Made by a program: the position numbers and the translations under genes. From Dolomedes plantarius (taxonomy: Eukaryota > Arthropoda > Arachnida > Araneae > Dolomedidae), in assembly GCA_907164885.2 (NCBI GenBank), contig OU015491.1, positions 114,465,580 to 114,529,579 of the forward strand: 64,000 nucleotides of DNA, read 5' to 3'. The notes under the pieces were generated by a model. That model worked only from the letters and a program-made list of their open reading frames with translations. It searched no databases and had not been told where the DNA came from. Positions 36,829-50,930 of this stretch are shown here, one piece after another (the first letter of the stretch is position 1; each line of letters begins with the position of its first letter).

Positions 36829-37618
36829 TTTTATTTTAAAATCTTCGAAACCTTTCGCATGAAGTGGTACATTACACTTATTACATATAGTAATTGTTTG
36901 ACTTTTGCAGTGTTTACATCTTTTTTGTTTATTTTCACTAATTTTAGTAATAATATGGCCCATACGGTCTTTCCGAGTTTCGTTGAGAATTAGATTTTCA
37001 ATTGAAGATGGTCGTCCAATATGTGAAGTTTCACGTAAAACAGAATTCATCTGCATTTCTTCAAGCCTTTTTATCATAGATATGGCTCCCTCAAAGATAT
37101 AGATCTCTGAAACTCTAATAAACTTATTTTAGAATTCATTACATCCATGTAGAATCTCCAATTTTCCAATACAATATGCTCCTTTTTCTTACTATATTGC
37201 ATACTTTTACATTTATTAGAAAAAATGTCGATTTCACGTGCAATGTCTTTAGGTGATTAGACATTTTCACATAAAATATCATCATCAATAGCTTCTTCAT
37301 CCGTAAAATCATCCGGATCTGGAGGGATAATGACGAATTATTGTTCATCATTATCTTCTGTTCAGGACAATTCTGAAATATCTTCATCATCTAGCTCATG
37401 AAAATACTCTAGTGCCTCTTCCAATTTTAAAAATCGCTTTTTCCTAGAGACAAACTTATCTGAAATGAAAACAATACTAATTTACTGCGTAAAAAACTAG
37501 GCAGCATATCAAAACCTCAAATAATACACATTGGACTGATGTTGCGTTTTTGCAACATTTTTAAAAATATGAATTGAGAAACATAAAAACAAAAATTATG
37601 TCTTACCTATTGAAGCCA
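36829..37618 (-). pseudogene. piggyBac transposase, internally deleted, with 5' intron
   Basis: Exon 1 is ATGGCTTCAATAG (37606-37618, minus strand). GTAAGAC...TTTTCATTTCAG (37459-37605) is a credible GT-AG intron of 147 bp. Exon 2 continues in frame: DKFVSRKKRFLKLEEALEYF, HELDDEDISELS, stop, VIIPPDPDDFTDEEAIDDDI, PKDIAREID, VLENWRFYMDVMNSKI. This is the acidic N-terminal region of piggyBac proteins. It then reads SLLEFQRSISLREPYL, and after a frame change GRPSSIENL, GHIITKISENKQKRCKHCKS and TITICNKCNVPLHAKGFEDF, the cysteine-rich tail. The DDE core is missing, so it is a deletion derivative with at least three stops. Confidence 0.85.
37539..37558. repeat. 20-bp palindrome, copy 2, inside the piggyBac intron
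   Basis: ATGTTGCG-TTTT-TGCAACAT has one arm mismatch. On the minus strand it is followed by CAGTCCAATGTG, the same extension as copy 1. Confidence 0.8.
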
Positions 37619-37876
37619 TTTTGTTCTTTAGTCTCTAGTAAACTCGGAACAGGCATCAAATTGAATATTTAACATGTGCTGCTATCTACAGTTATTTTGT
37701 GAATTTAGTCATTTATACCCTTTCAAAACACCAGAAAAAACAATTTTTTGCAAGTGCTAAAAGAGGGCAAATGTGGAAAAAAATTTATTATGAACCATTA
37801 AAGTATCTAGAATAAAATAAAAATGTGACTTTAGACGTACAAAACTTAGAACATGCCTTTAAAAATACCGTATTTA

Positions 37877-37896
37877 ATGTTGCGTTATCGCAACGC
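37877..37896. repeat. 20-bp palindrome, copy 3, near a TTAA end
   Basis: ATGTTGCG-TTAT-CGCAAC(GC) is followed by CAGCCTAAAATTGGTTAA. It has the same extension as copy 1 and a TTAA 19 bp downstream, so it may mark the 5' terminus of the piggyBac element. Confidence 0.75.
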
Positions 37897-38299
37897 CAGC
37901 CTAAAATTGGTTAAGGTCAATTCATCAACAGTTGGGAAAGAATTCCCGAAGAATTTGATAAGGACATTTTAGAGAAAAGTCTCAGCGGTAGTCCAACAAC
38001 ACTATATGCCTCGTGACCGTAAATGTATGTCACAGCTTAATTTATTTCAAGTTATGAGAAATGAAAATGACATTCAAATCACTGTGAAGTACATAAAGTG
38101 TTACGCAGCGTCCCCATGTCTGATTTCCCGGTGAAGTCATTTTGACGTTTTCGTGATGATTAAACAGATTCAGGCTATCACAACAGCTTAACATTGAATT
38201 TCTGCCATGACAGGAAAGAAAATTCACTAGGAGGGACAGAAAAAGTCACTAAGGGTCACCCTTAAAATCACCAAGAATTTAAATTCTTCGTTCAAAATT

Positions 38300-38366
38300 C
38301 GGTCATCGATGTGATATGACCTATGTGACGCAGCGAGTCACATAGGTCATATCACATCGATGACCG
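38300..38366. repeat. Perfect 30-bp-arm palindrome, 7-nt loop
   Basis: The left arm 38300-38329 begins CGGTCATCGATGTGATATGA. The right arm 38337-38366 is its exact reverse complement. The loop is GCAGCGA. No mismatch was seen. A transcript would fold into a 30-bp hairpin. There is no associated gene. Confidence 0.95.
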
Positions 38367-38738
38367 ACCTGCTTTTTTGGAAATGTCTGCGTTCAAGTTT
38401 AAGATGTTGGTTCATTACTTCTACATCGTTGGAAAATCTAATATGCATGTTAAAATAGAAAACAACTTGTGAATTGTTCATTTGAAATATTATGTCCACT
38501 ATTTTACGGTATCTGGTAAAAATACATGATTTTAACAATCAGAGAGCATATACGTAATTAAACACTTAGTAACCGCACATTAACTATAAGTATAAAATGC
38601 ATTTAAAAAGGTTTCACTGAATAAATCAATTCAGTCTCCTGTTTAAATGAATCCTTAAATCATCAGCAAGTATAATTTTTATACTTCTGAACTCACCATA
38701 TTTTTAATTGGAATGTATAGTTTACTTATATTTCTAAA

Positions 38739-40061
38739 CTAGCCGGGCTTCGCCCGGCTATGCTCGGGCCATCCTTCCACCAGACAGACGGCTTTGAATT
38801 AATTGATTGATAGGGAGAATTTTCTTAAGAGGCACTATTAATTTGCAGCCCCCCCCACAAAACCACATAAAGAAAATTTGTTATCCGTATTAACTCCCAC
38901 CACCACCAGGTATGATCTGCATTACAAAAAGATATATTTTCATGAGAAAATATATCGGCCAGGCTACTTTCCACCAAAATTGAATCGGTGAGAATGTACT
39001 TCGCTTTCGAGTTTAAGATGGCCGCCGATTTCGTGTTGATTGTGTTCAAATGAAAGTACGTTCAGCACTTTAGGTCCAGCGGTTTGGTCTGAGCGTTATC
39101 TGTCAGTTAGTCACGGAACTGTTTTATATCTATGTATATAAAAGAGCTCGTCTGTTTGTTTGTCCGCTACATAATCTTAGACTGTTTCACCTACCGGGAC
39201 CAAATTCGGTTCAGTTAATGTTTAGGACATGTTGCCTCCTAGTTGAGACAACCTAAGAAGAACTTACTAATTTAACAGTATTTAACTAAAGAAAAAGTAA
39301 TGATACAACTTATCAACACCAAACCATTTTATTTTTCAACTCAACTGCATTCTAAAGAAAAACTATGTATATAACTGTTGCCGCCAAATTAATTTTAACA
39401 ATAATTAAAAAAGTAACATTTAAAAATTATAAAAACATTTGAGAGTCAATTTTAAATCAATTACATTTTATGCCGTTAGAGTTCCGAGAAAGGCAACGCA
39501 GCAAAAACGAAATTGGGGCTCAATTACTTTTTTTTAAATTAATTTTTTAAATTATTTTTGTGAATTTTTTGGCTAACAATGTGCGAAAGCAAAATAAAAT
39601 TGCCGTAGCAGTTGCCATTTTTCATTATACATAAACGTAAATTCGAGTGTCACGCACGTTGGCGTAATATATCAAGAGATAAAAGAAAAATATACCCATG
39701 CGGTGACGTCAAACTTTATCTCTTTTGAAGTTTGACGTCACCGCATGGGTAAATTTTTCAAGTTTCTCAGTGATTCATATTTTAGTGAGAATCACGCTGT
39801 GAATGAATCACGCTGTGTTTATGTTTTGTTCGGTGGAGTATGCATTTAGAATTGAAATATATCTAAAACTATTAAAGTAACAGATTAAGTGTACGCAGAA
39901 AAAATATCAGTTTTTAAAGCTCTTTCCAAATATGTAACGTTCATGTACATTCATGAAAAAAAGTACATTGATTTCGACATTTTCAAATATGGCCGAATTT
40001 GAGCCGGTACACCCGGAAGTGTGACCACGACAGAAACCAAACCTTGCTTTATTAATATAGA
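38739..40061 (-). mobile_element. Non-autonomous Helitron
   Basis: On the minus strand it starts TCTATATTAATAAAGC after an A (40062). It ends with the hairpin GCCGGGC-GAA-GCCCGGC followed by TAG, that is CTAG, before a T (38738). TC start, CTRR end, 3' hairpin and insertion between A and T are the Helitron rules. It is 1323 bp without a Rep/helicase frame. Inside it, in the opposite orientation, TCTATGTATATAAAAG with TCGTCTGTTTGTTTGTCC at 39129 looks like another Helitron 5' end. Confidence 0.72.
39694..39750. repeat. Perfect 23-bp-arm palindrome containing TGACGTCA
   Basis: The arm ACCCATGCGGTGACGTCAAA... (39694-39716) is mirrored exactly at 39728-39750 around an 11-nt loop TATCTCTTTTG. Each arm carries the 8-bp CRE core TGACGTCA. 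It lies inside the Helitron. Confidence 0.93.
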
Positions 40062-41229
40062 TAATGAAGTTTTAGTTTTGAACAAAATAAAATTATAAAA
40101 ATTTGAACATATATTTTGTTGTTTTGTAGTAACTCTATTCAAATATTGACTAGTTTTTATGCGGATACTACTATTTATAAAATTACATACATTTCCACTA
40201 ATTTACACGTTATGCAACATTTTAAATTAAAATTCAAGACTTAATATATTTTGTTTTTCAAATGTGTATATCATTCTTTTTAATTGCATTCTTATATGCT
40301 AACTTAACTAGTTCAAGAATCAAATCAAACTACATAATTTTATGCAGTTGAAAACTAGCGATGTAAAAGAAGTAAGTATAATTTATTTTATGTATATTAC
40401 TAAAATGCCTTCGCAGCTCCTTTGCAAAACAAAGCAAACGTAAGATACATTAGATGAACTTCAATGCAATGCAAAATGTTTACAAGTATTGTTTGATGTA
40501 CTAAAATGCGCTTCAACTCCAGATGATATATTGAGTCTAGACTTTTATGCGTGCTAGAAGAAATATTTCAGTCTTTCATCATCTTAATATACGTAATCGC
40601 ATTTTTTAAAATTTTAATTAGTATCATTTCCAGTATTAATTTACGGAATAAAGCATAATTATCCCTTTACATAATTGTGTAAATTTAAATTTGGTCTCTG
40701 TGTAGATAGATGAATTTGTGCTGTATAAAAATAAAATTTTTTAAATAAACTTTTTTACCGTATAGTGCAACTCAAAAATAAGTTTACGTGGTCTTCAAAT
40801 ATTTTACAGAGCCAATTAGTGTAAAATTTGTCATCTATTTAAAAAAATTCACACTGTCACCAGCCTGCTAAAGAAATAAAAAAATCGTATATCATTCTGT
40901 ATTTGTATACCATTTTATCCTCTGAATATTATGGAAATTAATGCTGAAAATTCTGAGATATTTTATTGCTGAAAGTTTTACGATTCAAGAAACTACAAAT
41001 CAAAGAAATTTTTTTTCGAAAAAGGTGACATCGGTGTTCCGAATTTATAATGCTATAAATCAAGAGAGAAAGCACAGGAATAACTATATGACTGGGATAG
41101 ATCACTTTTAGAAAATGAAGCAATGCTCATTTTCGAGAAAATAGTTTAGTCGGAAAGCAGCTTATATATAATGACAGACATTTGTGGATGTTTAAAAATA
41201 TTATTTATTAGTGACAACTGCAGATTATC
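40062..41229. other. AT-rich stretch, nothing recognised
   Basis: No gene or repeat recognised. Confidence 0.5.
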
Positions 41230-41590
41230 ATGATTTAGGTGAATTTCAACGAAGTGTGATAGTAGGTTTTTGTGCGATGGGTCCTGTCTTTCCGAGATAC
41301 AGAAAAATTCTCAACTTCGGCCATTATGAGGGTTTTTCTCGAATAGCAGAATTCCAGTAAAACATCGAACTTACTGCAATTGTGTAGTCGTCGAATGACT
41401 CTAGATAACATGACGCGGCGTCATCCGTCGACAATCATATCAAACGAAAGGGGTAAAATATTAAGTGACATAACACAGCAATTCGATGCTTTGGAATCTA
41501 CTTACATCACTATGAGATTCGTACAATGTTCATTACACGATATTGACTTCTGATGCCCAACGACGTATTGCACAGGTATCTCAGGTTTTT
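41230..41590 (+). pseudogene. Possible Tc1-like transposase N-terminal remnant
   Basis: Fragments read DLGEFQRSVIVGFCAMG (compare the helix 1 region FxRGxIVGxRxxG) and, in another frame, RRMTLDNMTRRHPSTIISNE, then RGKILSDITQQFD. This is the usual order of Tc1 DNA-binding domains but heavily decayed. The catalytic part is absent. Assignment is tentative. Confidence 0.35.
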
Positions 41591-41730
41591 TGGCTCCTCA
41601 ATGTATAGTTTGCGTTTCTAAAATGATTCCTTTGGTTTTCTAACGATTGTTCAGCTAGAATTCAAGTTCCTGCCTTTTATTATCAACCTTTTACAGCTTT
41701 ATGATTTTGAAAAAGCATTTGCAAGCCTAA

Positions 41731-41915
41731 ATTCGATCCTTTCTAAATAATCTCCAGGCTCATTTTACTTATTCTGATTGCAAGGATTTGTAGATAATTT
41801 GTTATAACACTTTCCCATTTCTTCAAGATAAAGCACTTAAACTATACGTTAGGATAATTTGCTAATACAGAGTAAGAAGAATGTAAACCAAATTATTACT
41901 ACTTTTGAAGAGTTT
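41731..41915. repeat. Direct repeat, copy 1 (partner at 43.7 kb)
   Basis: CCTTTCTAAATAATCTCCAG, CACTTTCCCATTTCTTCAAG and AGTAAGAAGAATGTAAACCA recur in the same order at 43725-43893. Confidence 0.88.
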
Positions 41916-42425
41916 CTGCTGATTCCAGATATTCAGAGTATGGCTACCTAACTATGTTTTGTGCATCCAGCGTTAAAATATAAAATTAAATATTAATATG
42001 CATAATGAAGAATATTTAATTGTCGAGACATTTAATAATATTAAAGAAAACATTTAAATAAATCTCTAAATTTAGAGCTCACCTAACCTAAAGCCAGAGC
42101 AAGATTGAATATTTTTTCTCATGAGTGAATCTTTGTAGTGCTCAAGTTTTTTCTATTTTTATTTCTGGTGCCATAATAATTACACCATCACCTCCATATG
42201 TCAAGGTTTTTAGACACATTTACCATTATGTGGCTGTAATCCACCAATGCATTGAACCTTCAGAAGTGTGTCATCTCTCCAGAATTATTTTTTTGCATTG
42301 ATTACCAGTTTAATCTTTCTTGCGCGGCCCCCAACTACTCCACACATTGGTAAGCATAATACAGCCATCTTGTGTGTCAAAGAACGTCCATAAAATCGTA
42401 TTATATAAAACTTTGCGATAAATAA
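41916..42425. other. AT-rich stretch, nothing recognised
   Basis: No gene or repeat recognised. Confidence 0.45.
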
Positions 42426-42552
42426 TTATAGAAATGGCACTAACTTACGTAATATGCATTGATGGCTGTTGATGCTGAATGAAGATTGAATTTTTCCCAC
42501 TTCTCCATAAGTCCCTTGATTGTGGATATCTATGTTTAAACCATTCAAAGAG

Positions 42553-42753
42553 TCATTGAGAGGATAAAAAAATATATATGTCATCATCATCCTCGTTGGC
42601 ATGTAGTCCGGAGTGAGACTGAGTTTTCCAGTTGGTGTTACTGTTGACTTTAAAACCGTTGTCTGAACAATTACACCATTTAAATCTTGGTCTTCCCCTA
42701 TTTTTAGTGCCATATGGTTTGAGGATGAAAATTTGTATATAGTAAATGTCCAC
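42553..42753 (-). pseudogene. LINE C-terminal scrap (GRPR-W motif)
   Basis: The minus-strand frame reads GTKNRGRPRFKWCNCSDNGF, then KVNSNTNWKTQSHSG. In RTE-type and related LINE proteins the C-terminal end has the pattern KR.RGRP..RW.D...D.....NW...A..R. The match is short but ordered. Frames around it do not continue the similarity. Confidence 0.45.
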
Positions 42754-42844
42754 AACTCCATTTTTTTACCTTTATAGTCTAAATCATAATGAACATTTCA
42801 TAATTCTGACTCCTATACCTCCAAGGTTTAAACCCATTTAGCTG

Positions 42845-43584
42845 GGGGTCAGGTACCTTTTAAAAGCTCAGAGACTCGACAAATATATCCATGTTTTCAG
42901 TAATCAGTGGTTATGAAAATAATTTATTCAGGAATATGGCAATTTTACTGTGAGTTAAACAGACATTTTTTCTTTACAAATAAGGCTCTCAAATTTTTCT
43001 AGCTTGACGATAATTATTTTAATTGTTAAAAATTTCAACCTTTTATTTCAATGTTATGTCATTGCGGGCAGACTTACGTCCGTAAAATAATGAATATACG
43101 TAATTTTTAATTTTTAAAATTAAGATATATAATTATCTTTAAAATGCCCAACTTTGAAATCAAAACTTTTAGTTCTTCTAAGGAAAAAAAAAGTTTTTTT
43201 GAAAATTTTTAAAATTAAAAAAAAAAAAAATCATAAATTTTACTGTAATTAAATTTTTATGGTGAGAAGGACATAATAGTAGGTCATTTTGATGATACAC
43301 GTTTATATTGCTAGTGTATAAAATTCCATTGTATTCTAGCCAACAGTTCTGATGATATCATGTGCGGAATGACATAACAATAAAAAAAAATGGTTAAAAT
43401 TTCAAAAAATTTAAAAATTTCACTGCAAGCTAGAAAAATTGAGAGCTATATTTATAAAGAAGAAAGAGTGTTTATCGCACAGTAAAGTTTTCATATTACT
43501 GAATAAATTATTTTAGCAACTACTGATGATTGAAAATAAGGATATGTTTGTCGACTGTTTAGGTCTTTAAAAGGTATCAGACCC
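42845..43584. mobile_element. hAT-like MITE with perfect 8-bp duplication
   Basis: TTTAGCTG lies at 42837-42844 and again at 43585-43592. Ends are GGGGTCAGGTACCTTTTAAA and (reverse complement of the right end) GGGTCTGATACCTTTTAAAG. Inverted arms can be followed about 170 bp inwards (TAAAATAATTTATTCAG, TTTACTGTG, GCTCTCAA and CTAGCTTG blocks). It is 740 bp and non-coding. The 8-bp duplication fits hAT, but the ends do not start with the CAGGG of the other hAT copies, so it is a separate family. Confidence 0.88.
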
Positions 43585-43724
43585 TTTAGCTGAACACTGA
43601 GATTAACTCTGAGAATGTTTCTCTGGTCCACTTGGATGAAACAACCGGAAGTAGCATTTTTTTTTGCAAATGGAAAAAAATAGTTTTAACTGAAGTAATA
43701 AAACATGTGCTAAATGTGAACCTT

Positions 43725-43893
43725 TCTAAATAATCTCCAGGTTCATTTCACATATTATGATTGCAAGAATTTGTAGGTAATTTGTTAAAACACTTTCCCA
43801 TTTCTTCAAGAGGAACTACTTAAAAAATACGTTAGGGTAATTTGCTAATGCAGAGTAAGAAGACTGTAAACCAAATTATTACTTTTGAAGAGT
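43725..43893. repeat. Direct repeat, copy 2
   Basis: Same orientation as 41731-41915, about 1.99 kb downstream, with scattered substitutions and short indels. Confidence 0.88.
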
Positions 43894-46344
<2,451 letters not shown>

Positions 46345-46347
<3 letters not shown>

Positions 46348-46622
46348 ATGGTTCCAGCCCGATCTGAAACTCCTGCTCTGTCACAACCTATAGCTACTGC
46401 TGGGTATCGGCTTGATCGTAACTTCTTTTTCCCTTCAGATTGAGTCATCCTGGATGTGGATGGGAAAGACTTCAAGTAATCTGTGTCACTATCGGAGATG
46501 TGTGGATCCACGTCAGAATCTGGATCAGCAAATATGAGCCTAGATGGAGTAACAGATGGCGAAACATTTATTATAAGACTTACTGCTTCTGTCTCTTTCT
46601 GCTTTCTATTGGCTCGTTTCAT
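46345..46622 (-). CDS. Unnamed protein fragment (exon piece or element gene)
   Basis: The minus-strand frame from ATG at 46622 reads MKRANRKQKETEAVSLIINV, SPSRLIFADPDSDVDPHISD, SDTDYLKSFPSTSRMTQSEG, KKKLRSSRYPAVAIGCDRAG and VSDRAGTIKT, and then enters the Tc1 element. It is acidic and serine-rich, then basic, with a terminal CDRAGVSDRA motif. I recall CDR-GVSDRAA motifs in multi-copy uncharacterised arthropod proteins but cannot name a function. It has no stop over about 92 codons, unlike most frames here. The start is arbitrary. It is cut by the transposon junction. Confidence 0.45.
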
Positions 46623-46639
46623 CAGATTTCAGTGTAAGT

Positions 46640-47398
46640 CAACCGCGCCTATGGATATTTGCCTAAGTGCCGTTGGTCTATAAGAAAAGTTCTTTCCATT
46701 TGAGGAATTCTATTATAATTTGGGTAAGAACATTTCTTAAAAGAAACACACTTACATGAAGAAATGTCGAACGATTTCCGTGAGTCTCTCACGAAGGTTT
46801 TAAGCTTCGTTTCTAAAGTTGTTGTTGACAATTTTTCATGCCAAAATGTTTCTTTACCTTTCTGCACGCAGTGTGTCAGCTGCTGCCTTTCTGTATTAAG
46901 TTTCGAATTACCTCTGTATTTTATTTAAGAACAAAATGACGAGTTGCATACAAAACAATGGAAATACACATTTAAACTGTATGGTAAAAATCTGCTAAAA
47001 TCACGGCCGAAATGGAGACGAAAGATATTTTTTGTTTTTCCCAAAACTTTGCATACATGACCTACCCACCAGTACCCAACTTTTCCGCACTAGGGCAAAA
47101 ACGAAATCGAAAACTTTTTTTTTACGCTCCGCCCTATTGAACATGCTTTGTAACATTTTTCAGAAACGATTAAACATATTTTAAACCGATGTCTTCACGT
47201 CTTATTTTGTTAAACAATATTGCATACAGCGCCATTTACTCCCTGGAGGTGAGTTTTGAACTTTTTTTTTAGCGAAAAAGAAATTCCTATGACCTCCTTT
47301 AAACTATTACCAAGTTTGATAACGTTTGGTCCATCAGTTTTCCTTTTATGACAATTTCAAAGTACAAATTTAATTGTAACCACCCAGTATATAATACA
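46640..47398. other. Intergenic ending in a possible mariner terminus
   Basis: TTTAATTGTAACCACCCAGTA at about 47372-47392 resembles the right terminus of a mariner-type element (CTGGGTGGTTACAATTAAA reversed) next to a TA-rich tract. No left terminus or transposase was found, so this would be a truncated copy. Confidence 0.4.
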
Positions 47399-47431
47399 CA
47401 CGCACACACACACACACACATATATATATAT
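47399..47431. repeat. (CA)n-(TA)n microsatellite
   Basis: It abuts the left end of the DD36E element. Confidence 0.95.
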
Positions 47432-47432
47432 A

Positions 47433-48962
<1,530 letters not shown>

Positions 48963-48996
48963 GTACACTTATTTACTAGGATCTGGGAAATCTTAA

Positions 48997-49743
48997 GAGG
49001 AGTGGTCACTTTTAAGTACCTTTAAAAGTATCATTTTTAGACCAATGTTCGATTGTATGTACTACTCATGATTTTTGCTTGATTTACATGAAATTTTTTG
49101 AGTGACTGCCTAACATACTGTGTATTATATATATATACAATATTTCAAGGTAATTATAATATAAAATTATTTTTTACGCATAAAATGTGAATAGTTTTTT
49201 TTAATGGATCATTTTGCAGTCAACTGTTCTGCGCATTCTGTCAAAATAAATTATTAAGTTTCAGCAATAATTGTTTACTATATGTGAATATAATACTTCA
49301 GGCAACAATATCCACCATTATTCTTCTAAAATATATGAAAAGATTTTAGTACGTGATATTTTTAATTAGAAATTTCAAAAATGACTCATTAAAGCTTATA
49401 AAAAATTCTTTAAAAAATTTAAAATATGTCAAGGTTAAAAAATGTTGCTGGATTTGTAATCACATATAGTAAACAATTATTACTGTACCGTAATAATTTT
49501 TTTGACAGAATGCGCACATTAATTGACTGCAAAATGCTCGATTTTTAAAATAAATTCACTTTTTATGCATAAAAAATAATTTTTTTAATTACCTTGAAAT
49601 ATTGTATATATATAATAAACAGTATTATAGGCAGTTACTCAAAAAATCTAATGTAAATCAAGCAAAAATCATGAGTATTACATACAATCGAACATAGGTC
49701 TAAAAATTATATTTTTAAAGGTACGTAAAAGTGACCACTCCCC
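48997..49743. mobile_element. Palindromic TTAA-flanked MITE, family T3
   Basis: TTAA lies at 48993-48996 and 49744-49747. Ends are GAGGAGTGGTCACTTTTA and (reverse complement of the right end) GGGGAGTGGTCACTTTTACG. The arms pair over nearly the whole 747 bp: CATGATTTTTGCTTGATTTA, AATATTTCAAGGTAATTA, GCGCATTCTGTCAAAA and AATAATTGTTTACTATATGT all recur inverted. There is no coding sequence. Confidence 0.88.
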
Positions 49744-49747
49744 TTAA

Positions 49748-50930
49748 TTCAGGTATAAAATTTGCCTTTTTTATTGATAAAGCAGTAGGAAAGCAGGTAT
49801 AAAAGTTTAGGACTAACCAGATTTTTTTTGCTTTTTGGACACCTTATCTTTAATTCTATGTGTCTTGGCCGTTGTTAAAACAAAAAAATTGAGCAATCTA
49901 TTTGATCTCATGAATTTAATTCTATTGTCCAGTGACACTTGATAACTAGATAGGTATCTGAGACAACACCATAAATTCTTGCGTTATTTCTGTAATCGAA
50001 ATCGTTGACCTATTTTACTTTATCGTTATCTCTTTAGGCACGTATTTGTAATCCATGACTAAATTGCTTTTTCCATAACATGGAAAAATTCAGGTTTATA
50101 ATCTCAAAGTGTTATATTTTTATAAATGCTGCTTCAATTGTTTTAAAGTTACTTTCAAATATTTCAACGCATAAGTATTCATGCATGTCTAGGTACACAG
50201 AAGAAACCTTGGAAGTAATTGCTCAGTATTATGTTATACACTCAGTCTTTTTTTTTCTGGAATGTGCACTCCATATTTAGAATATCGTCAATTTATTAAA
50301 CTCTATATTCTTCATGATAGTCAATCGTAAGAAAGAAACCATTTCCGAATCCTAAAACCTCAGAATGTTACATGTTTTGAATTAATAATTAATAGATTCT
50401 CTCTAAATTTATCATCCTTTTTCTTCGTGAAAATGACCAGAAATACTTTCAGAATAAAAACAAACATATGATTGGGAAATTCCAACCAAGCTGTATTTAT
50501 TTTTGCGCCAAGATTATTCGGTGCATTTATCTTCTTATTAGTTACTTCAATTTCCAGAAAGAAAAAAAATCAATTTCATATATGTATTATTTTATTTCAT
50601 TTGATGTTCTTTTCCGTTGCAAAAGATTTCATTTACTATAACGGAGAACAGTTTTTGGTATTGAATTCAGCTAAATGAAACTTGAGTTTTCAGATTCATT
50701 TTTTATGACTATACATTACCACGTGGTATTAGAATTCAATTAACTTGAAAAGTATTAAAACTCAAAAATACTAAAACAAAAGAAAAATAAAATCATCCAA
50801 CGGGAATAGGAAATTACGGGTGTAATAAAAAAATGAAATTATATTAAATTATCGTTATTAAGGGATGTCTGAGGGAAAATAAGAGATTTCCTATCACTCC
50901 TTAAAAATATATTATTATTATTATCTATAT
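49748..50930. other. AT-rich stretch, nothing recognised
   Basis: Small frames (50080-50280, 50472-50678) lack motifs. Confidence 0.5.

Noticed and set aside
42426..42761. 111-codon minus-strand open frame (MELWTFTIYKF...)
   Set aside because: The neighbouring phase 42553-42753 carries the LINE-like GRPR-W motif, so this frame is probably a shadow.
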